From the NCBI GenBank assembly GCA_964443785.1, contig CAYUER010000025.1:1-11215 (forward strand): a stretch of DNA of 11,215 bases, given 5' to 3'. The translations under genes and the position numbers were made by a program. Positions 6,489 through 11,215 of the stretch are shown here, in pieces. This DNA comes from CALMZN01 sp964443785 (GTDB taxonomy: Bacteria; Patescibacteriota; Patescibacteriia; UBA1558; GWA2-36-10). The notes beneath the pieces are model-generated. The model saw only the letters and a program-made list of their open reading frames with translations. It ran no database searches and was not told the origin of the DNA. Position 1 is the stretch's first letter, and the number at the start of each line of letters is the position of its first letter.

Positions 6489-8078
6489 GCTACCGGTGAT
6501 AATCCTATCAGGGGTTGTTTTAATTGTTATAGAGAAAAAAAATACAGCTGTTTATCTGGCTCGTCTTGCACTTGTGATCAAAAAGATAATTCTTGTAATG
6601 ATGTCTCATGTGCGGCTAGCTCTGATGGGTCAGAGTATTGTTCGGTTTATAGTTTGGGTCCGGCAATTTGTGAAAATTGTCAGGAATATTTTTATTACAC
6701 AGCAGATCAGAGTACTTGTAGCATCAGGACCGATAGGGCTTGTAGTGCCAGTGATCCCTGTCCTGATGGTTTTGGGGATTGCCAATTTCATAAAAATGGT
6801 GATTTACAAAAAGTTTTAACTGGCTTTAATTGTACAGAATGTACTGTAGATGATTTTACTAATTCTTGTTCTCTCAATGCTTCTAATATCAATAGTAATA
6901 GCTGTAAGCGATGTGAAACCAAGACTGGTGCTACTTTTGACTCCAATGTTTATCGTATTGGCGGTGTATTGTATGACAATCAACACGGTAGATCTAGCAC
7001 TAGCACTCTTTGTGGCTGGGGCTACAATTCTTGGTCGGGATCAGATGGTTCAATTGGCGGTTTTGGTTGGTTTAATTTTTCTCCGCGTATTTCTACTAGT
7101 ACCAAGCCATATTTTTCTGTAGCAAAGGGCAATATTTATGCCAAGGGTCGCATAGGTACGACCTATCAGCCACCCATCAATAGGTACAATGCCTCTTACT
7201 TGATTGAGTCGAGTGGTAGTATTAAAAATTTTGTGAGTGGTGCTTCCAAAAATTCTGATCCAAGCCTACCTTCTTTTAAAGGTGAGCTACCCAACCGACC
7301 GATTATTGACTTTTTATCCCCGGTCACTACTGGTAAGTATCAAAATGCTTTAGGTAAATTGGACTATAAGGGCTTAATCACTACTGCTCGAACCAATGGA
7401 GCCTTAAAATATAATAAATATGGCAGTCAGATCAATACTTTGACGCAGGCTCAGTTTGAAAATACTGTTGCTGCTATTTTTGCCAACCCTTTGGACAATC
7501 AAGTTTTTTATGTCGAAAGAAATAATAATGCGACTTATGTACAGATAAGTGACTCCGTGCCCAATCTAGAAGTTAAAGTAGGTGATAATATTCGCAGTGG
7601 ATCTGGTATCATTGTTGTCAACGGCACTTTGAAGATAGAAAAAAATATTACCTACGAATCATCATCAGCTATTACTAATTTAAAACAAATTCCATCATTG
7701 GTTTGGATTATCAGGGGTGATTTGGAGATTGACTCTGATGTTGATGAGTTAGTGGGTACATTTATTGTCTTGGGGAGAGATGGCTTACAAGATTGTTCCG
7801 TGGTCGATGCTTATGGTAGATCAACTCAGCATTGTGGTCAGTTTTCTTCCGTGCATTATGATGGCTCGTCACATCTTTACACTGGTCTTGCTAGTGCCGG
7901 CTTTTTGAAGATCTATGGTAATGTCTTGGCTCGTAAATTTTTCTTGGTGAGAAATAAAGTAGATAGCATCACCGGTGCTCCAGCTGAAGAATTTATCAAC
8001 GATGGACGCTTGCAGAGCAATCCGCCTCCAGGCCTAGTAGATTTGAGTAGAGTTATACCCAGATTTTCTAGCTATTAG
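6489..8078 (+). CDS. Cys-rich surface protein, C-terminal part (continues the gene begun at 5851)
   Basis: The visible 529 residues lack a start codon of their own. They begin with a Cys-rich region: 20 Cys in about the first 175 residues, many as CxxC or CxC pairs (GCFNC, SSCTC, ENC), resembling disulphide-stabilised extracellular repeats. A third Trp/Gly motif follows (CGWGYNSWSG...GFGWFNFSP), matching the GWAW..GWI motifs before the gap and linking the two halves. The last 300 residues alternate short hydrophobic strands (GSGIIVVNGTLKIEKNI, LVWIIRGDLEIDSDV, LVGTFIVLGRDG, GFLKIYGNVLARKFFLV), suggesting a beta-helix or beta-solenoid. The end, NPPPGLVDLSRVIPRF, is Pro-rich. There is no catalytic motif I can name. 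It is likely a large exported surface protein. Stop is TAG, three bases before the pilM promoter region. Confidence 0.75.
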   Translation, partial: ATGDNPIRGCFNCYREKKYSCLSGSSCTCDQKDNSCNDVSCAASSDGSEYCSVYSLGPAICENCQEYFYYTADQSTCSIRTDRACSASDPCPDGFGDCQFHKNGDLQKVLTGFNCTECTVDDFTNSCSLNASNINSNSCKRCETKTGATFDSNVYRIGGVLYDNQHGRSSTSTLCGWGYNSWSGSDGSIGGFGWFNFSPRISTSTKPYFSVAKGNIYAKGRIGTTYQPPINRYNASYLIESSGSIKNFVSGASKNSDPSLPSFKGELPNRPIIDFLSPVTTGKYQNALGKLDYKGLITTARTNGALKYNKYGSQINTLTQAQFENTVAAIFANPLDNQVFYVERNNNATYVQISDSVPNLEVKVGDNIRSGSGIIVVNGTLKIEKNITYESSSAITNLKQIPSLVWIIRGDLEIDSDVDELVGTFIVLGRDGLQDCSVVDAYGRSTQHCGQFSSVHYDGSSHLYTGLASAGFLKIYGNVLARKFFLVRNKVDSITGAPAEEFINDGRLQSNPPPGLVDLSRVIPRFSSY

Positions 8079-8080
8079 AT

Positions 8081-8110
8081 TTGGTGGGAGTAGTAAAAAT
8101 ATGTTATAAT
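8081..8110 (+). promoter_or_regulatory. Promoter for the pilM operon
   Basis: TTGGTG (8081-8086, weak -35), an 18-base spacer and a perfect TATAAT (8105-8110) with the TGn extension (TGTTATAAT, 8102-8110). It starts right after the upstream stop codon and about 100 bases before pilM, leaving a structured leader. Confidence 0.6.
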
Positions 8111-8125
8111 TAACATTGTTATTTG

Positions 8126-8161
8126 GCTCTAGATCATAGAGCGATCCTCTAAAGTAGAGGA
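8126..8161 (+). promoter_or_regulatory. Two tandem hairpins in the pilM 5' leader
   Basis: Hairpin 1: GCTCTA-GATCA-TAGAGC (8126-8142). Hairpin 2: TCCTCTA-AAG-TAGAGGA (8145-8161). CTCTA occurs in both left arms and TAGAG in both right arms, so the arms can also pair crosswise, giving alternative folds. There is no T-run behind either, so a simple intrinsic terminator is not supported. No known riboswitch class is recognised. Confidence 0.45.
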
Positions 8162-8212
8162 CAATTGTATTCAAATGTAAAACAGAACGGTAAATAAATT
8201 TTTTGCAATATT

Positions 8213-9313
8213 ATGGGTTTATTTTCTAATGCTACTAATTATTTGGGAGTTGATATAGGTACTTCCAGTATCAAGCTGGTTGAGGTGGAGAATTTTAAAG
8301 GCCAAGCCAAGTTAAAAACTTATGGTTATGCTGATGTGCCAGTCAATATTTTGCGTGGTTCCTCTGAAAAAAATAATCAAGCCATAGCAGACTATATCAA
8401 TTTGATTGCTCACAAATCCAAAATAGAAACTAGACAGGTGGTGGCTGCTTTGCCTACTTTTTCGGTTTTTAATTTTATCATCACTTTGCCACCCATGCCC
8501 AAAAAAGATTTGCAAGCAGCGATCAAGTGGGAGGCCAAAAAGTTTATCCCTGTGCCTATCGATGAGATGATTTTGGATCACAATATTTTATCCAAAAAGA
8601 AAAAGCCAACTACCAATGCTACCCCTAGCGCTGGTATTGACCTGGTCAAAAATCAAAGCGCCGGCAAAAAAGATGATGATAAAAATTATCGTATTTTATT
8701 AACAGCTGCACCCAAGAATCTAGTAGCTCGTTATGTCGATATTTTCAAAAAAGCCAAGCTCAATTTGTTGAGCTTGGAAACTGAGGCTTTGGCTTTGTCG
8801 CGCTCATTGATTGGCAATGATCCCTCGACTATCATGGTGGTCGATATTGGTGCGGCCAATTCTGACATCTGCATCATCGAAGAGGGCGTGCCAGTTTTGA
8901 ATCGTGGTATTGATACTGGTGGCGAGTCTATCACCAAGTCCATCATGAATAGTCTCAATATCAACCAAGAGCGAGCAGAGCAGTTTAAAAGAGATTTTGG
9001 CTTGGCGTCTGGTGGCGCTCAAAATATTCCCGAAGTAATAGAAAAATCTTTGACACCGGTGATCAATGAAATCAGATTTATTTTTGATAGCTATCAGCGT
9101 TTGGGCAATACCATGATTGATAAGATTGTTTTGACTGGCGGCAGTGCTTTTTTACCAAATTTACCACAATATTTGAATACCATGCTCAATCTACCGGTAG
9201 TCATCGGTGATCCTTGGGATCGTGTCATTTATCCGCTCGATTTGAAGCCGGTTTTGCATGAGATTGGTCCGCGTATGTCAGTGGCGATTGGCCTCGGTAT
9301 GCGTGATATCTAA
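8213..9313 (+). CDS. pilM: Type IV pilus assembly protein PilM (actin-like ATPase)
   Basis: This 366-residue cytoplasmic actin/FtsA-fold protein of the type IV pilus inner-membrane platform binds the N-terminus of PilN. Seen: phosphate-1 loop DIGTSSIK (14-21) in the typical N-terminal YLGVDIGTSSIKLVEV; PilM-characteristic TLPPMPKKDLQAAIKWEAKKFIPVPIDE (91-118); phosphate-2 loop DIGAANSD (211-218); RGIDTGGESIT (231-241); adenosine motif LTGGSAFLPN (307-316). Length fits the family. A Lys/Asp-rich insert at about 127-158 separates two strands and looks disordered. The ATG at 8213 places the phosphate loop at the expected distance; no Shine-Dalgarno precedes it. The pilN-like gene starts 10 bases after its TAA stop, confirming the pilus operon. 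Confidence 0.95.
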   Translation: MGLFSNATNYLGVDIGTSSIKLVEVENFKGQAKLKTYGYADVPVNILRGSSEKNNQAIADYINLIAHKSKIETRQVVAALPTFSVFNFIITLPPMPKKDLQAAIKWEAKKFIPVPIDEMILDHNILSKKKKPTTNATPSAGIDLVKNQSAGKKDDDKNYRILLTAAPKNLVARYVDIFKKAKLNLLSLETEALALSRSLIGNDPSTIMVVDIGAANSDICIIEEGVPVLNRGIDTGGESITKSIMNSLNINQERAEQFKRDFGLASGGAQNIPEVIEKSLTPVINEIRFIFDSYQRLGNTMIDKIVLTGGSAFLPNLPQYLNTMLNLPVVIGDPWDRVIYPLDLKPVLHEIGPRMSVAIGLGMRDI

Positions 9314-9323
9314 AATTTTTTCA

Positions 9324-11117
9324 ATGGACGATAAGAAAATAAATTTATTACCAGAAAATTTACGCTCTCATGATGATAGGTCAAAGCGTCCAGTTTTGAA
9401 TTTTAATCCAGATTTTAAAAAGCCGGGGAAAAAAGAAAAATCCCTAAGCTACAAGCCTAGTGGTTCGAATGTCTCCTGGTGGGCGAGAACTTTTAAAAAA
9501 GAAAAGAAAATAAAAAATAATAATCCAGCTCCACATATTGCTGCTCCATCGATTAGCTACAACAATGAAGATCAAAAAATAGCACCAAGTAAAATTGAGC
9601 CAGTCACTATGCGTGCTACAGGCACTCCAGCTGTCAAGATAGAGGAGCATATCCAAGATTTTGTGCCAGCCAAAGCCAAGCTTGCCAAGCCCAAAGGTCC
9701 ATCTTTTTGGTCTAGATTTGCCAAAAAACCAAAAGCCAAGACTCAAGCTCCAGCTAGCTCAGCCTTGGCCAATGGCCTGAAATACAATGGTCATAGTCAA
9801 TCTGCAAATGTCACGTCAGCTGCTCCTAGTGAAGCTTGGAGTCAGCCTCAGGGCAAAGTAGATGTCAAAGTTTTTCAGGATTTTAGCAAGCAAACAGAGG
9901 AAAGTAAAAATTTATCTGCCAAGCTGCCGCCCATCAGTAATCAAGTTTATGCCACTGCTCAGGCTCCCGCTGCACCTCAAGCTCAGACAGCGCCAAAACC
10001 TGCGCCAGAGATTGAGCTCGTGCCAGCCAAAAAAATCAAAAAACAAGGACCATCTTGGTGGTCAAAATTTTTGGCGCTTTTCAAACATCAGACCAAGTCA
10101 AAAAATATCACTATCGAACCAACTGCGACAAATGTTTTGGCCAAAGATCAGTCATCTTTGGAAAATGATCTCAAAATTGACGCCGCAGTGTTAAGCGATT
10201 TAAACAAACAAAAAGAAGAAACAAATAATTTTAATTTATCTGTTCCTAAAATGGACAGTATGCCAAACAAAAATAACCAAGATTTTTCTAAAATGCCAAG
10301 CAATAATTTTGACCTAACGCAAAAAATTGCTGAGGAAATAGATCTGACACCATTGAAGCCAATGGATGCTGAAACGACTCAGGCTCCAGCCCCTACTCCC
10401 GTGTCTAATAATGGTTTTAGTATGCCAGAGTATGCCCCTAAAGCTGAGGTCAAAGTCGATGAAATGCCCTCTAATAATCCAGTGAACAAAGGACCAAAGG
10501 TGACTGGACCAAAATTTCATATACCTGAACCAGCAGAAAAAAACTCTCTGCTCAATGGACGCGTTGATCTTATCCCAGTGGCTGCTCGAGTCAGGAGTTG
10601 GCAGCAAATTTTGACTTTGTTTGGCTTTGCTATTTTGTTGTCAGTCTTTATTTTGGGTGCTATCTATGTCTATGTGATGTATGAAGAGCAGAGGATTGTA
10701 GCTGAGCAGAATAAGCAAAAAGAAGAAATAGCCAAAATTGAGGAAAAGATTTTGGACTTTACCCAGCTCAACAAAGATATCAATGTTTTAGGACAAGAGA
10801 TCAAGTTGGTGCAAGACACCTTGAGCAAGCATATTTATTGGACAAACTTTTTTGAACTGCTAGAAAAATATACTGTCTCGGATGTTTACTACTCTGGCTT
10901 GGCAGTCGGTACCAATGGTGGCCTGACCCTCAGTGCTTCGACCAAGAGCTATGATAGTGTAGCCAAGCAGCTCAAAGTTTTGAGTACAGAAAAATCCAAA
11001 GAATTTGCGAGCGATGTCAGCATCACTGGAGCCAAAAGAAGTGATGACGGTACAGTCACTTTTCAAGTCATACTTTCTTTGAATGAGTCTTTATTTTATT
11101 ATCGTTCAGAGCCATAA
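9324..11117 (+). CDS. pilN: PilN-like protein with long repeated cytoplasmic linker
   Basis: This 597-residue protein is about three times the usual PilN size (about 180-220). The start at 9324 is chosen because it puts KINLLPENLR (5-14), the classical PilN motif that binds PilM, at the N-terminus, 10 bases after pilM; the frame is open upstream to an ATG at 9258 inside pilM, which is less likely. Residues 15-410 are Pro/Ala/Lys/Asn-rich and probably disordered, with three Trp/basic modules (SWWARTFKKEKK 51-62, GPSFWSRFAKKPK 125-137, GPSWWSKFLALFK 242-254). Then comes a second motif-like GRVDLIPVAAR (412-422), a membrane helix (about 428-452), a coiled coil (about 453-500) and a PilN-like periplasmic alpha/beta domain (about 500-590). 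The C-terminal half alone has the full PilN layout. It would link PilM to PilO in the pilus platform. Stop is TAA. Confidence 0.85.
   Translation: MDDKKINLLPENLRSHDDRSKRPVLNFNPDFKKPGKKEKSLSYKPSGSNVSWWARTFKKEKKIKNNNPAPHIAAPSISYNNEDQKIAPSKIEPVTMRATGTPAVKIEEHIQDFVPAKAKLAKPKGPSFWSRFAKKPKAKTQAPASSALANGLKYNGHSQSANVTSAAPSEAWSQPQGKVDVKVFQDFSKQTEESKNLSAKLPPISNQVYATAQAPAAPQAQTAPKPAPEIELVPAKKIKKQGPSWWSKFLALFKHQTKSKNITIEPTATNVLAKDQSSLENDLKIDAAVLSDLNKQKEETNNFNLSVPKMDSMPNKNNQDFSKMPSNNFDLTQKIAEEIDLTPLKPMDAETTQAPAPTPVSNNGFSMPEYAPKAEVKVDEMPSNNPVNKGPKVTGPKFHIPEPAEKNSLLNGRVDLIPVAARVRSWQQILTLFGFAILLSVFILGAIYVYVMYEEQRIVAEQNKQKEEIAKIEEKILDFTQLNKDINVLGQEIKLVQDTLSKHIYWTNFFELLEKYTVSDVYYSGLAVGTNGGLTLSASTKSYDSVAKQLKVLSTEKSKEFASDVSITGAKRSDDGTVTFQVILSLNESLFYYRSEP
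9663..10247 (+). repeat. Internal duplication in the PilN-like linker
   Basis: Residues 114-202 and 233-308 share an ordered set of motifs: VPAK, then (K/Q)GPS[FW]WS[RK]F plus a basic run, then K[VI]D..V..D..KQ.EE..N....P (178-202 against 284-308, 10 of 25 identical, most others similar). VPAK is spaced 119 residues apart, GPS 117 and the KQxEE block 106. An older partial copy (SWWARTFKKEKK) lies at residues 51-62. Confidence 0.7.
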
Positions 11118-11120
11118 AAT

Positions 11121-11215
11121 ATGCCAGACAAAAAGATACAATTTGAGCAACCTTCTAGTTTATTGATTTTTTTCAATCGTTTTTGGATAGTAATTACCGC
11201 TATTTTGGTGGGTGC
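11121..11215 (+). CDS. Probable PilO-like pilus assembly protein, N-terminal fragment
   Basis: An ATG three bases after the pilN stop opens a frame that runs off the window. The 31 visible residues begin with a short polar segment, MPDKKIQFEQPSS, followed by the start of a hydrophobic helix (LLIFFNRFWIVITAILVG). A short cytoplasmic tail and one membrane helix directly after pilN is what PilO would look like, and gene order pilM-pilN-pilO is standard. The identity rests on position and topology only; no PilO-specific residues are in view. Confidence 0.6.
   Translation, partial: MPDKKIQFEQPSSLLIFFNRFWIVITAILVG

Noticed and set aside
6489..6819. Same-phase continuation of the 5851 reading frame after the gap
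   Set aside because: It encodes hydrophobic, atypical sequence overlapping the well-formed Cys-rich frame. The overlap is produced by the arbitrary 100-N gap size.
4435..8078. Possible recoding of TGA (Gly, as in Gracilibacteria/SR1)
   Set aside because: All large genes read through without in-frame TGA, and the visible stops are five TAA and two TAG. Absence of TGA stops in seven genes is too few to argue for recoding.
8060..8078. Terminator hairpin at the end of the Cys-rich gene (TCTA..TAGA)
   Set aside because: Only four pairs and no T-run.
9258..9323. Upstream ATG for the pilN-like gene inside pilM
   Set aside because: It would add 22 residues unlike PilN and move the KINLLP motif away from the N-terminus. 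The ATG at 9324 fits family layout and operon spacing.

Overview
The window looks like chromosome from an uncultivated bacterium of the Candidate Phyla Radiation (Patescibacteria), probably a metagenome-assembled scaffold. This is an inference. It rests on the moderately AT-rich composition, short intergenic gaps, two runs of exactly 100 N (scaffold gaps), two large secreted proteins of styles I associate with these genomes (a 'VGIGT..P' fibre-like protein and a Cys-rich 'GWAW..GWI' protein), and a PilM-PilN type IV pilus locus with an oversized PilN. I cannot place it more finely. No Shine-Dalgarno-like sequence is visible before any of the eight gene starts. All seven visible stop codons are TAA or TAG, and the genetic code appears standard.

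Left half, minus strand (147-4266): a protein and membrane quality-control cluster read lemA -> htpX -> clpC. LemA is a membrane-anchored helical protein often found beside HtpX. HtpX is a membrane zinc protease. ClpC is a two-ring AAA+ unfoldase. lemA and htpX are separated by 202 bases that hold a compact palindromic repeat element, which may end lemA transcription, followed by a strong-looking promoter for htpX-clpC. The left 146 bases hold no gene but contain palindromes and many TCGA tetramers.

The 168-base divergent region (4267-4434) holds back-to-back promoters, one for lemA and one for the surface-protein genes.

Right half, plus strand (4435-11215): first come two surface-protein genes. 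One is a membrane-anchored or secreted fibre-like repeat protein. The other is a long Cys-rich protein broken by a scaffold gap, whose two halves are almost certainly one gene. A separate promoter and a structured 5' leader then precede pilM - pilN-like - (start of pilO-like), the inner-membrane assembly platform of a type IV pilus. The PilN-like protein is the most unusual item. It carries a canonical PilM-binding motif at its extreme N-terminus, a roughly 400-residue low-complexity cytoplasmic linker with repeated Trp/basic modules, and a second similar motif just before its membrane helix.

A reasonable reading is an envelope locus: quality control on one side, and surface fibres plus a pilus machine on the other. 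The functional link between the surface proteins and the pilus is inferred from position only.
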